From Diphasiastrum complanatum (taxonomy: Eukaryota; Streptophyta; Lycopodiopsida; Lycopodiales; Lycopodiaceae), in assembly GCA_029204225.1 (NCBI GenBank), contig CM055113.1, positions 11,124,234 to 11,188,233 of the forward strand: 64,000 bases of DNA, in the 5' to 3' direction. The notes beneath the pieces are model-generated. The model had not been told where the DNA came from, searched no databases, and saw nothing but the letters and a program-made list of their open reading frames with translations. Position numbers and translations under genes: made by a program. Positions 21,040 to 32,386 of this stretch are shown one piece after another. The number at the start of each line of letters is the position of its first letter. The first letter of the stretch is position 1.

Positions 21040-23267
21040 GGCTAGAATGCAATATTATCGTGATGTACGTAATTGCTTCAAGGGTTGTACAATTGTGGTT
21101 TTTTTTTGAGAGGTGAACAACATTAGAAAAGAAGTAGACCAAAGATTGAGAGATTAAGAAACCAAGGACAATCAGAAGGATAGGAGGGAGGTGTGTAAAT
21201 AAATGGTAATAGATGGTCGTTATCTTAGGATACTAATGGAAGAAAAAATAGATGCATATAATGATATGAAAAAGGTCGATGAAGGTTGAGCTGATGACAC
21301 AGATGGAGACGGTATAAAAAATGATTTTTTTTCTCAACAAGATTGGGAATTAGCTCTCGTTCCCCTCACAATAGTTGAATCAAGATCTAATGGAACTTCT
21401 CTGAGACCTGCTAGGGTTAGTTTTGAGTCGATTATAAAAAATTGAAGATTTTTGCTAAAAACCAGCACTTTTTAGGACTATTTTTCTAAGATTTCAAGAT
21501 TTGAGTGTCTGATCTGAACCAGAATTTAACAATAGCTGAAACACAATATAATCCAGCTACTATCAGTTTGGATTGAGTTTTGAACCGTCAGATATAGGAA
21601 AATTAAGAGAACATGATCATTATTAGTGTATTTTTGCCCATTTTTAGCGATTTCTTCAAATAGGAGGAGATCTAATCTTTGCCCTTCAAAAGTAGCTGAA
21701 TCTAGACTAGATATAGCTAGTATGAGGTCTGTGAGGGTTCTTGATGGATACTTTTTGCAAGATCTTGAAAAAACTCAATTTTTGAGCACTTTTGAGCACT
21801 TTTTCTTAGATCTTTCTAGATCTGTCAAAGCATATCTCCAAAAATAAATAAATAAATGTATTTTTTGGATGTTTTCTCTCATATCCTAGACAGATAACAT
21901 TTGTCGAGCTGACAATAGCTTTCTCTAATATAGATTTCGATAAATCCAAATGGGCGAAGGTTATTTCCTAGGGGATGGAGAGAAAATGCAAATTTTATGG
22001 GTTTTTTCACTATTTTTGGCAGTTTTCTCTCATATCCTAGAGAGATAAACTTTGCTAAGCTGAAAGTAGCTTTATCTGAAAGTTAATTCCTAGGGGATGG
22101 AGAGAAAATACAAATTTTATGGGTTTTTTTTGTTATTTTTGGCAGTTTTCTCTCGGATCCTAGAGAGATAACCTTTGTTGAACTGACAATAGCTTCATTT
22201 GATACAAATTTATCTAAATCCAGTTGGGCGAAGGTTAATTCCCAAGGGATGGAGAAAAAATACAATTTTTATGGGTTTTTTTTCACTATTTTTGGCAATT
22301 TTCTCTCAAATCCTAGAGAGATAACCTTCGTCGAGCTGACAATAGCTTTCTCTAATATAGATTTATTTAAATCCAGTTGGTGCGAAGGTTAGCTCTCAAA
22401 GGATGGAGAGAAAATACAAATTTTATGGGTTTTTTGTTATTTTTGGCAGTTTTCTTTCAGATCCTAGAGAGAGAATGTTTGCCAAGCTGAGAGTAGCCTC
22501 CTATGATACAATTCTAGCTAAATCCAGGTGGGAGAAGGTTATTTCATAGGGGATGGAGAGAAAATGCAAAAAAAAATTATTTTTTCACTATTTTTGGAAG
22601 TTTTGTCTCATATCCTAGAGAGATAACCTTCGTCGAGCTGACAATAGCTTTCTCTGATACAAATTTATCTAAATCCAATTGGGCGAAGGTTAATTCCTAG
22701 GGGATGGAGAGAATATACATTTCTTATGTGTTTTTTGACAATTTTTTGCGGTTTTTTCAAAAATGGCTGGAAATTAACCTTTGCCGACTTTTAAGTAGTT
22801 TCTGAACAGTTTCCACAAGGTACTGTCAAAGGGGTGAAGGTTAGTTGCAGAGCAGTATAAAATTATGGCCTCTCATTGGTTTCCCCGTCTATTTTCCCGC
22901 CAAAAACAGATTTTTCATGTTTTCTGATTTTTTGTTTGTTTTTTGTTTTTTCTTTAGCAAGGATTGTCCACAATATTTGCCACTAACAAGCTAAAAAGCT
23001 CAATTTTTGAATGAAAAATGAAGGGAAAAAAAGATAAAAGAGTGAGAGAAGGAGAAGAAAAGTGATGTCTATGCCGGCTAAAGCAAGTGCTGGCGCTCTC
23101 CAGCGACGGCGCCACTGTAGTGTCAGTTGTATTATGGGGTTCATCGTTGGGAGTGCAACCTTGCCTTCACTTGCATAGGACACAAAGAGAGAGAAGAGAG
23201 AGAAAATGCCTAGGTTGAGAGAGGCTTTGGAGGCCCGAGCACCTTCCCAAAGCTATTCACACCCAAC
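20690..23267 (-). mobile_element. Nested retroelement fragment with tandem-repeat leader
   Basis: This block separates two copia fragments. A minus-strand open frame (21039-20686) has VRLVAFHMFPDETVQQY and QICQDTVIMENLILKK, which looks like a gag-type segment, though I cannot place it in a family. On the minus strand it is preceded by a long non-coding leader (21040-22860) with ~150-bp tandem repeats and gaaggtt motifs. The last part (22860-23267) includes a small minus-strand frame without recognisable content and an agagagagaag run near 23187. No LTR ends could be fixed. Confidence 0.5.
21860..22740. repeat. Tandem repeats, about 150 bp, six degenerate copies
   Basis: The unit contains ttttctctcatatcctagagagata, a 'gctgacaatagctt' phrase, gggcgaaggtta and aggggatggagagaaaatacaaattttatgggtttttt (spread over the unit). 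Copies of the gaaggtt landmark occur near 21956, 22075, 22229, 22385, 22535 and 22686. The second unit is shortened. Confidence 0.85.
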
Positions 23268-24277
23268 TAAGTGCTTATGAACCTTCTTTATATTTCAAAT
23301 GTAATGAAACAAAGATCATCATTTTGGTGCTTTATGTTGATGACATCATTATGACAGGAAATGATGATGAAGGCATAAGCAAAGTAAAAGTTGATTTATC
23401 TAGTGAGTTCAAGATGGTAGATCTAGGCTTCCTAAAGTTCATAATTGGAATAGAATTGTCTAGAAGTAGCAATTGTACTTTCATAAGTCAATCTAAGTAT
23501 GCTACTTCCATTCTTGAAAGGTTTGGTATGAAAGATTTAAGGGGATTGACACCCCTATGGAGCATGTCGTGAAGGCAACTAATGAAGGTGATGAAGCATC
23601 CTTTGAGGACATCACCCTCTTTAGGAAGCTTATAGGCTCTCTAATCTATTTAGCCATCACTAGACCTAACTTCAGTTTTTGTGTAAGCAAGTTGAGTCAA
23701 AGTATGCAAGCTCCTTTAGTTCATCATTGGAAAAGTGCCAAGAGAGTACTTAGATATGTTTCTAGTACTAGATTTTTTGGCATACCTTGAGAGCCTACTC
23801 AGATTCAAATTTTGCAGGTGACAAGATGGATAGAAAGTCCATTAGTGCATTTGCAACATTTCTTTGTGGAGGAGTAATATCTTGGCTTTCCAAAAAGCAA
23901 GATACTATCTCACTATCTTCTTGTGAAGCCGAGTACAAGGCATTGACTTCTACAACCAAAGAGCTCCTATGGCTAAGAAGACTCTTGATGGAGCTACATG
24001 TTCTAGAGGCCGAAGAGATCCCTACATATTTTGTGACAATCAAGCTTCTCAACAAATTGCTTCAGTTCCTATCTTCCATGCTAGAACAAAGCATATTGAT
24101 ATAGCTCACCACTTTGTGAGGGAGAAGGTACAATCCAAGGAGGTGCAACTACATCATGTAGCATCATTCGAATGCATAGCTGATATCGTAACCAAGCCAT
24201 TGTCCAAAGATCCATTTTTCAAGTTAAGATATGCTCTTGGAATTGTAGATAGATGTACATTAGATTTGCCAAGTTAG
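23268..24277 (+). pseudogene. Copia-1b: RT C-terminus and RNase H
   Basis: Starts inside the RT (AYEPSLYFKCNETK). It includes the catalytic LYVDDIIMTGND (23330), the segment LIGSLIYLAITRPN that is also present at the end of copia-1 (so this is a different copy), and RNase H (AYSDSNFAGDKMDRKS, SLSSCEAEYKAL, FCDNQASQQIA, HFVREKVQ). It ends IVDRCTLDLPS* at 24277. Several frame changes (23572, 23790, 24000) make it non-functional. Confidence 0.9.
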
Positions 24278-24290
24278 AAGTGAGGAGGAG
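24276..24290 (+). promoter_or_regulatory. Polypurine tract, copia-1b
   Basis: agaagtgaggaggag immediately precedes a TG-starting LTR and directly follows the pol stop, the standard place for plus-strand priming. Confidence 0.75.
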
Positions 24291-25392
24291 TGTTGATAAT
24301 TGTCACTTCTCACTTGACATTGTTTATTGTAAATAAAGATCAATCATTAGAACAATGTTGATGATCTGATTTCACACGTGTGGAGCCTGTTCCCACGTGT
24401 GAAAGAAAGTACTTTTCATATTTGTATATATCTAATTTGATTTTGTATCAATCTAGTTAGTGTGAACATGATATGACTAGTTTTCAATCAAGTTGACTAG
24501 TCACCTAGAAATTAGCTTTTCCTTGCATGTGCTCCCACATGGCAGGTGGATGTTCACACGTGTGTATTGAGTTCTAGAAGATAAGAGTTGACCATTTTTC
24601 TTAGATCCTATTTTGTAGGGAATATTCCTATATTCTAGGAGACTAGCTCTTTGGATTTTAGCCATATTCTAGAAGGTCAACTTTGGATAAGGATCAAGGA
24701 TGGATCAAATGGATAGATCTGAGTGATGTGGCACTCTTCACACGGATAAGGATCAAGGATGGATCAAATGGATAGACCTGAGTGATGTGGCACTCTTCAC
24801 ACGTGTGAAGACCTACTGGACTGTACCAGACTCGTGGATGTACTTGATCCATAAAAGGATCATCATTTTGCTAATGAGATTGATGAGACGTTTGCATTCT
24901 ACACTTTTGTGAGTTTTCTAGTCAATAGAATTGTGATTTCTATGATTGATTGCTATCAAGAACTATAGTACTTGTTGTTTTAGGTGCAGGCCGTACTATG
25001 GACAATACTCCACACATGTGAGGCTGCTTTCACTCATTTATGAAGTTTTGATCCATTGCTCTTGCTTAAATCTAAGTGTAGTGAATCTAGATCAAGATCT
25101 AATGTGTAGAACTTGATAGATCCATTGATTAAGCAACCAATAACTCTCTATGATTGTTAAGTACAATCATTATTGTCCTTTAAATTGAAATTTTATCATA
25201 GTACATATGTGTTCTTCTTGATTATGGGATAAAGCTCGAGTTTTTCAGACTTGTCAATTTTGTTGTCTAATGGGCAGGTGTCAGGAGAAGAAGAATGGTT
25301 GGTTGATCGCTCTATTTTATTTCTGTCGCCATGCTAGAAAGAGACGGGGTGACTCAGAGCTAATAATGGCACAACCATTCGTATTGTGAAGA
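24291..25392 (+). repeat. 3' LTR of copia-1b and flanking sequence
   Basis: Starts TGTTGATAATTGTCAC. It contains four CACACGTGTG or CACACATGTG palindromes and a 59-bp tandem duplication. The phrase caggccgtacta near 24987 also occurs at 32163 in the copia-3 LTR. The right end is not defined (about 25250). No gene. Confidence 0.6.
24685..24802 (+). repeat. 59-bp tandem duplication
   Basis: ggataaggatcaaggatgg...cttcacac is present twice with one base different (agatct/agacct). Confidence 0.95.
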
Positions 25393-26226
25393 TGTGAAAA
25401 AAGTACAAAAAGGACCAAGAGTGGATCCTAATCTGATCCTCAAGAGGGATTGGATGTTAGATTTACTTGATCTATCAATCTACATAAGATTAAGATCAAT
25501 CTAGATCAATTCTAGACATAAAATCCAAACAAGAACAATCATTTATTGAAGGTAAATGTACTTGCTGGTTTCACACGTGTGAAACCCTGTCAGGGTATAG
25601 ACTCCAACCTGAAAATCAAGTATACATTGATAGATCCTCAAAACAATCAAAACAAATGTAGACAAATGGAGAGAATCACTCAAAATTGCTTCCAAAACCA
25701 AGATTGGTGTCTCACATTGATTATGGCCAAATGTGGCTCTATATATACAATAAGTGGGAGCTCGTGGTACTGATCATCCCTCTGATCCCACATGTGTGAA
25801 GGTGCTTTGTCATATGATGATTCATCATGCAAAACTGACACTTGGACAAAACCTTCTATTTTGAGCACTTTTGGTCCATTTTCCTTCTATATGGAGATCT
25901 ACTTGGAAATCTTCTAGAAGTCCAAATTCGCCTATTTCAGCTTATTCCACACGTGTGAGCTGTCCTCTACACATGGGATGTGACACCTAACCAAAATATT
26001 TGGTTCATGCAATCAATAGATTGATGCCATGTGTCATATATCTAGAAAACTAGTTTTTGGCCTTTTTAGCCACTAGAATTTGAATTAAATCATATGTACA
26101 ACCTATATGATTATGGTACATGACAAGTACATTATTTTCACACGTGGAAACAAGCTCCACACATGTGTGTTTATCTATATACAAGAATTTTGGCCTCTAC
26201 CAAGCTTATTTTTGTTTTTTTTCACA
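25393..26226 (-). repeat. 3' LTR of copia-2 (834 bp)
   Basis: Minus-strand ends are TGTGAAAAAAAAC and TACTTTTTTCACA. It directly follows the polypurine-like cctcaaaaatc complement (tttttgaggag on the minus strand, 26227-26237). It contains CACACGTGTG palindromes near 25571 and 25950. A small open frame (25546-25773) is repeated in the other LTR and is not a gene. Confidence 0.9.
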
Positions 26227-26238
26227 CTCCTCAAAAAT

Positions 26239-27984
26239 CTAGCTTGGTAAATCTAGCATAGATCTATCTATAACTCCAAGAGCCAATCTTAGTTTTATAA
26301 ATGGATCTTTAGGCAATGCCTTGGTGAGTATATCAGCAATGCAATCTGATGATGAAACATGAATAAGCTTGATCTCCTTTGCTTGCACTTTCTCCCTCAC
26401 GAAATGATGTGCAATCTCGATGTGCTTTGTTTGAGCATGGAAGACTGGATTGTTTGCAAGTTGTTGAGCTGCTTGATTATCACAATATATGCATGGAATG
26501 TCTTCATCCTTGATCACATGTAGCTCCTCCAAAAGCCTTTTAAGCCAAAGAACCTCCTTTGTTGTTGTTGTCATAGCTTTATATTCAGATTCTGTTGATG
26601 AAAGAGAGATGGTATCTTGTTTTTTGGAAAGCCAAGATATAACTCCTCCACATAAGAATGTAGCAAATGCACTTATGGATCTTCTATCCATCTTGTCACC
26701 TGCAAAACTTGAGTCCGAATATGCTCTCAAACAAATATTAGTCCTTTTATAGACTATGCCAAAGTCTTTTGTAGCCAAGATGTACCTTAACACCCTTTTT
26801 GCTCCTTTCCAATGACACATTAATGGACTTTGCATGTATTGACTTAACTTGCCAACACAAAAACTAAGATTTGGTCTAGTGATGGTTAAGTATATCAAGG
26901 AACCAATAAGCATTCTATAGGTAGTGATGTCCTCAAAGGATGCTTCATCACTTTCCTTAGAACCTTTTACACTTAGTTCCATAGGAGTTTCAACTCCTTT
27001 ACAATCAATCATGCCAAATCTTGCTAAGATTGATCTAGCATACTTAGATTGACATATTAAGGTAAAATCATTACTTCTAGTGACTTCTATTCCAAGTATA
27101 ACTTTAAGAAGTCCTAGATCTACCATCTTAAATTCACTAGACAAGGAAACTTTTACATTCTTAATGCCATCTAGATCATTTCCTGTGAGTATAATGTCAT
27201 CAACATATAAAACTAAGATAATGATCTTTCCATCATTACATTTGTAGTACAATGATGGTTCATAAGAACTTACAACAAATCCAATGGAAATAAGATAGGA
27301 ATGCAACCTAGAGTACCATGCTCTTGGTGCTTGCTTGAGTCCATAAAGACTCTTCTTCAAGAGACACACCTTGTCTTCTTCTCCATCTTTGATGAAGCCC
27401 TCGGGTTGGCACATGTAGATTTCCTCTTCCAAGAATCTATTTAAGAAAGCATTTGTCACATCAAGTTGGAAGAGCTCCCATTTGAAAGAAGTTGCAAGAC
27501 ATATGATTAATCTAATGGTCACAAGCTTTGCAACAGGTGCAAAGGTTTCATCATAATCTATGCCTTTGACTTGCAAAAAACCTTTCGCTACAAGTCTAGC
27601 TTTGTACTTATGAATGGAACCATCTTGATTATATTTCAATCTATATATCCATTTACAAGTAAGAGGCTTCTTTCCATAAGGTGAATCAACAAGTTTCCAA
27701 GTTTGATTTTCCATTAATGCATCAAACTCTACTTGCATAGCTTTCCTCCAATATTGAGACTTGTTTGCTTCCTCAAAACTAGTTGGTTCTTCAAGCATAG
27801 TAGTCAAGAAAGTATAAGAGTTGAGTAGTTGAGAATCTTCCCTTTCCTCCCCTTTGTCACTATAAGTGAGCCTTGATGGCTCAATCCTTGTCCTTGTTGA
27901 TCTTCTTGGCATCCTAGGACTTAGGTTCCACTTGGACTTCATCTTCATGAAGCTCCTCTTCGGCCATGGCATGATCATTGACAA
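26239..27984 (-). pseudogene. Copia-2 pol: reverse transcriptase and RNase H (open, intact motifs)
   Basis: About 580 open residues. The RT has WIYRLKYNQDGSIHKYKARL, FAPVAK, LDVTNAFLNRFLEEEIYM, LYGLKQAPRAWYS and the catalytic LVLYVDDIILTGND. RNase H has YSDSSFAGDKMDRRS, LSSTESEYKAM, YCDNQAAQQLANN and AHHFVREKVQAK, ending VIDRSMLDLPS. All expected acidic residues are present. The true frame enters from the integrase by a one-base shift near 27925, so it is not a separate gene; the first Mets are internal. Confidence 0.92.
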
Positions 27985-29130
27985 GTTGAGTGTTGTTGGA
28001 AGTCACCTTTCCTTTGGCTTGGAGAGATTCATCAAAAAGTACATCTCTACTAGCAACAACTTTTTTTGTAGTAGGATCATATATCCTATAGGCTTTCTTA
28101 CTTTCACTATAACCAACAAAGATGCCTTTGAAAGAAGTGGCATCTTCCTTTTTCCTTGTTTCTAAAGGAATATGTACATAACAAGTACATCCAAAAACTT
28201 TCAAATCACTTAGATTTGGCTTTTTGCCAAACAATACTTCATAAGGTGTAAGTCCTTTAATGGCACTACTAGTCATTCTATTACAAAGAAAATTTGCACA
28301 TAGAATAGCTTCTCCCCAAAATGAAATAGAAAGAGATGCATCTAATCTCATAGCTTTAGCACACTCACATAGTGTCCTATTCTTTCTCTCAGCTACTCCA
28401 TTTTGTTGTGGAGTATATGTACAAGTAAACTCTCTCTTTATGCCATTAGTTTCACAAAACTCTTTCATCCTATTGGAGATGTACTCCCCTCCATTATCAC
28501 TTCTTAATACTTTCAAGCTAGTATTAAGTTGCTTTTCCACAAGAGTTTTGAACTTTACAAAGGACTCAAAAACTTCACTTTTCTTAGACAAGAGATAAAC
28601 CCAAGAGTATCTTGATTTATCATCAATAAAAGTGACATACATTAGAGCTCCACCATTTGATTCATGTGAAAATGAATGAACATCCGAGTGTATAAGGCTA
28701 AGAGGAGAGTTAGATTTTATCAAAGATCTCTTGAAAGGAAGCTTATGAGATATGGAGAGTCCACAAGCTTCACAAAGCTTGCCACACTTGGATATGGTTT
28801 TGGGAAGTCCTCTTGCTAGCTCCTTTGTCACCATGGTCTCCATAGCTTTGTAGTTAGGATGGACTAACCTTTTGTGCCATAATTCCACTTGAGTGAGCTC
28901 CTCCCTTGACAAGTTCACACTTCCAACCACCACATTAGCATCCAATTTGAATAACCTCCCTTGCTTGAAACCACTAGCAATACATTTTTCATCTTTCAAG
29001 ATAGAACATGCTCCATGCTTGAAATGTACATCTGATCCACTATCCATAAGTTGTCCTACACGCAACAAGTTCTTTGTAATTGAAGGTACATAAAGAACAT
29101 TGTCTAGATCTACTTTTTTAGTTGATCCTA
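27914..29130 (-). pseudogene. Copia-2 pol: GAG-pre-integrase and integrase
   Basis: GAG-pre-integrase ELWHKRLVHPNYKAM is followed by an integrase core with HSDVHSF, TFIDDKSRYSWVYLL, LRSDNGGEYIS and TPQQNGVAERKNRTL (D, D, E present), a C-terminal VFGCTCYVHIPLETRKK and the FVGYSESKKAYRIYDP motif. Coding similarity begins upstream of its first Met, just after the gag frame breaks (near 29175). It ends in a stop at 27914 because of a frameshift into the RT frame. Confidence 0.92.
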
Positions 29131-29154
29131 GACATAAAGGAACGGATCCAACAC

Positions 29155-30177
29155 CTACAATCTCACATTCTTGATCACTTGCAGTGAAGATAAATCTCTT
29201 AGAACTATTGTAAGAAAGTCTTTTTGGTGAGTCATTTGAGAGCTTGCCCCACTATCAATCCACCAAGTGTCTTGATTAGATGTTTGTGGTGAGGATACCA
29301 TCAAAGATAGATTGCCTTCTTCCTCCTCCTCAAGCACAAGATTGCCTTGATTGTCCTTCTCTTGGGCATTCTTCTTCTTGTAGCACTCGGATGCAAAATG
29401 TCCCTTTTTTCCACAAAAGAAACACTTAAGCTTCTTCTTGTCCTTCTTGCTCTTGCCTTTGGAACTTGACGCTCCATCTTTGTTCTCCATCTCCATGTCT
29501 TGAGTCTTCTTGGATGGAAACTTCTTCTTCTTGCCTTTCAAAGAAAAGTTAGCTTTTTCATCACCATCATTCAAAGAAAAGGAACTCATCCTACTTTTGA
29601 TATGAAGCATTCTACTTTCCTCACTAACAAGCACACTTTGAAGTTTTTCAATACTAGAAAGTGAATCTTGAATAGCAAAGGTTTGAACAAGATTGGAATA
29701 ATCATCTCCTAATCCATTCAAAATGATTTGAACTAATTCATCATCTTTGATTTTATCATCTATAGAAGACAACTCTTTATTCAAAGATTTGATCCTAAAG
29801 ACATAATTTTGGGCACTTTCACTACTTCCTTTCATGCTTTGAAGGATTTGATTCCTAAGCATGAGTATCCTTGAAGTGTTCTTGGATCCATAAATGGCTT
29901 TTAATGAATCCCATGCCTCTTTGGATGTGGTACAAGATGAGATTTCTTTCAAAAGTTCATTACTTACATTCATTTTTATGCAGTGTAATGCAACTCTACA
30001 TCTCTTTTTGTACTTAGCCAATTCAACTCCTCCTTGAGGTTCTACTTCCACCTCAAGTACTATGTCATAAAGATCATGAAGTACAAGCAAAGACTCCATT
30101 CGAACTATCCAAGTAGCATAATTAGTGGATGTAAGTCTTTCACTAGCTTCAAGCAAAAAACCACCCATTGATGCCAT
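29155..30177 (-). pseudogene. Copia-2 gag and protease
   Basis: 340 residues. MASMGGFLLEASERL and IVRMESLLVL start the capsid-like (UBN2/retrotran_gag) domain, with ILMLRNQILQSMKGSSESA in the middle. After a basic Lys-rich linker comes the zinc knuckle CFFCGKKGHFASEC (C-X2-C-X4-H-X4-C). The protease active site TWWIDSGASSQM is intact. The frame then shifts by one near 29175; the continuation lies in the next frame. The Met follows a ~590-base leader after the PBS. Confidence 0.92.
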
Positions 30178-30767
30178 TTTTGAATGTGAAAAAGCACTAG
30201 AAACTCTTATGGTTTCTCTAAGAGATCTGAACCTAAAGTCTTCTAGAAATTTAGAAAGCTTATAGACTCAATCCTATCACTCATGAACCAATCTAGAATG
30301 ATGGAAATTTAGCTTCTAGTCTCAACCTTGCAAAATCACTCCTTAATCTATGATTTTTAGCAACTTATCTCTTCAACTTCAACATACAATCAAAAAATCA
30401 GAGTAGATCAATTAATGCACCTCATTCAAGCTTCAATTTTAATTTTTTTGGCTGATCTAATCCGAGAAGTAATCAGGGGATTAGACTCTCTATAGAAAAT
30501 GCTTGATTTTGCACCAAAAATCTCTCAAATTGGGTATGTGAGTCAAATTCTACAAATTTTTGAAATTTCTTAGTCAAAACCGGAGCTGTACGGCCTCACA
30601 CGTGTGAAAAGGGTTCCTACAGCCCACAACAAGATCTGGACCAAAAATTTTGAGAATAGCTATCAAATCCAACTCGCTACACAAAATTTGACTAGTTTCC
30701 AAAAAACTACTAATTTTGGCTTTGATTTGGATTAACCCTATCAATTTCAACAAAACCTCTTGTACTA
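30178..30767 (-). other. Untranslated leader of copia-2
   Basis: Lies between PBS and gag; no gene. It includes a CACACGTGTGAA palindrome near 30597. Confidence 0.7.
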
Positions 30768-30780
30768 GGCTCTGATACCA
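30768..30780 (-). promoter_or_regulatory. Primer-binding site, copia-2
   Basis: The minus strand reads TGGTATCAGAGCC directly after the LTR end ...TTTTTTCACA. Confidence 0.93.
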
Positions 30781-31384
30781 TGTGAAAAAAGTACAAAAAG
30801 GACCAAGAGTGGATCCTAATCTGATCCTCAAGAGGGATTGGATGTTAGATTTACTTGATCTATCAATCTACATAAGATTAAGATCAATCTAGATCAATTC
30901 TAGACATAAAATCCAAACAAGAACAATCATTTATTGAAGGTAAATGTACTTGCTGGTTTCACACGTGTGAAACCCTGTCAGGGTATGGACTCCAACCTGA
31001 AAATCAAGTACACATTGATAGATCCTCAAAACAATCAAAACAAATGTAGACAAATGGAGAGAATCACTCAAAATTGCTTCCAAAACCAAGATTGGTGTCT
31101 CACAATGATTATGGCCAAATGTGGCTCTATATATACAATAAGTGAGAGCTCGTGGTACTGATCATCCCTATGATCCCACATGTGTGAAGGTGCTTTGTCA
31201 TATGATGATTCATCATGCAAAACTGACACTTGGGACAAAACCTTCTATTTTGAGCACTTTTGGTCCATTTTCCTTCTATATGGAGATCTACTTGGAAATC
31301 TTCTAGAAGTCCAAATTCGCCTACTTCAGCTTATTCCACACATGTGAGCTGTCCTCTACACATGGGATATGACACCTAACCAAA
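30781..31384 (-). repeat. 5' LTR of copia-2 (outer ~230 bases missing)
   Basis: Matches 25393-25996. Similarity ends at ...acacctaaccaaa, where a run of ten G residues starts. Confidence 0.9.
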
Positions 31385-31855
31385 GGGGGGGGGGTCGCAT
31401 CTTGCGAGCACGGTGGCCCTTTGGCCTCGGTGCCCTCCAGCTGACCACAAGTTTTTTTTTTTTAACTGGCTGCCCAGACGCCACATGTCCAGGCAGCCAG
31501 TTTTTATCCCATAAGCAATCTTGCAAGGGAACTGGGAGGGGATATATAGAGACACCCACCCATCTCCTTGCATGTGTGTGTGTGTGAGCCTGAGTGCCCG
31601 ACGTCGGCTGCCCGACGCTATCCCCCCTGGCTACCCGGCGCCACCCCCACTGCCTGGGACAGCAGCCGGTGCCCTACTCCGTGCCACCCCCGCTGCCCGA
31701 GACCGCGGCTCGGCACCGCGGGGGCCCGCTGCCCTGTGCCGCCCGCCAGAATTTCCCACGTTCCAATTTTGGCGGGCACTCGAGCACAGGCCACACATCA
31801 TGCACTGGGGGGCACCGGGGCCAAACCCCTCCCATACGCGGCCCGTGCTCTAAAT
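31385..31855. other. GC-rich island of unknown origin
   Basis: Starts with a G-run and is strikingly C/G-rich (gcccgacg, ggcgccacccccac, cgcggctcggcaccgcggggg) against the AT-rich surroundings. An inverted repeat aactggctgcc...ggcagccagtt lies at about 31462-31504, a TATA-like ggatatatagagac at 31541, and a short (TG)n at 31573. Three overlapping plus frames are open but look compositional, with no recognisable domain. It may be the U3/promoter part of the copia-3 LTR or a separate insertion. Confidence 0.5.
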
Positions 31856-32373
31856 GTAGGATCTAGACCATGATTTATGATGAGATTTGTATCTACCATG
31901 CACCTACCAAGCATGACTCTTGGATCTAGGCTAGGGTTTTCACATTAGGGCAAGAAAGTGGAGTCTACTTCCTTATTACATGCTGGATTTTCACCTAACT
32001 TAGCAAAGGAAGTGTGTTTTACTATGTATTCCCATTCTCCATAGTGAGAAGATAGAAACTTTTTGGAGCCTCAAGGAGAAACTCGAGTTTCCTCTCATTG
32101 TATGGTGATTACTCTTGATTTCCAATGAAACCTAGCTTTGGCACTTTGTAAACACTGTCTACAGGCCGTACTACAGCCTTATTTCCACACGTGTGGAGTT
32201 GGATTATACTAATTGATCAATGCTTTGATTGTCTCTACTTGTTTCCTATCAAGCTGCGAAACTAGATCTTGTTTTCTGATGACTAGTTTCTGATAGATTG
32301 TTTAACAAGCATACAATCACCTTGTGGATCATTCAAAGATCCATTTATGGTCCTTAGTACTGTACTTTTCACA
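31856..32373 (+). repeat. 5' LTR of copia-3 (R-U5 side)
   Basis: Shares caggccgtacta with the copia-1b LTR and ends TACTTTTCACA directly before a PBS. It contains a CCACACGTGTGGA palindrome near 32187. No gene. Confidence 0.65.
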
Positions 32374-32386
32374 TGGTATCAGAGCC
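32374..32386 (+). promoter_or_regulatory. Primer-binding site, copia-3
   Basis: TGGTATCAGAGCC, tRNA-Met type. The leader to 33005 has no gene; it contains a CACACGTGTG motif near 32537. Confidence 0.92.

Larger units (their letters stand above)
25393..31384 (-). mobile_element. Copia-2, nearly complete element
   Basis: Minus-strand order: 5' LTR 31384-30781 (outer part missing), PBS 30780-30768, gag/protease, integrase, RT-RNase H, PPT, 3' LTR 26226-25393. The shared ~600 bases of the two LTRs differ at only about nine positions by eye, so this is the youngest retroelement in the window. Two frameshifts, and loss of the outer 5' LTR beside the GC-rich block at 31385, are the visible lesions. 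Confidence 0.9.

Noticed and set aside
21860-22740. CRISPR-like array
   Set aside because: The repeats are ~150 bp, degenerate and without unique spacers; this is eukaryotic retroelement DNA.
31385-31855. Bacterial contamination or a protein-coding GC-rich gene
   Set aside because: No domain in any frame, and the block merges into typical plant LTR sequence on its right.
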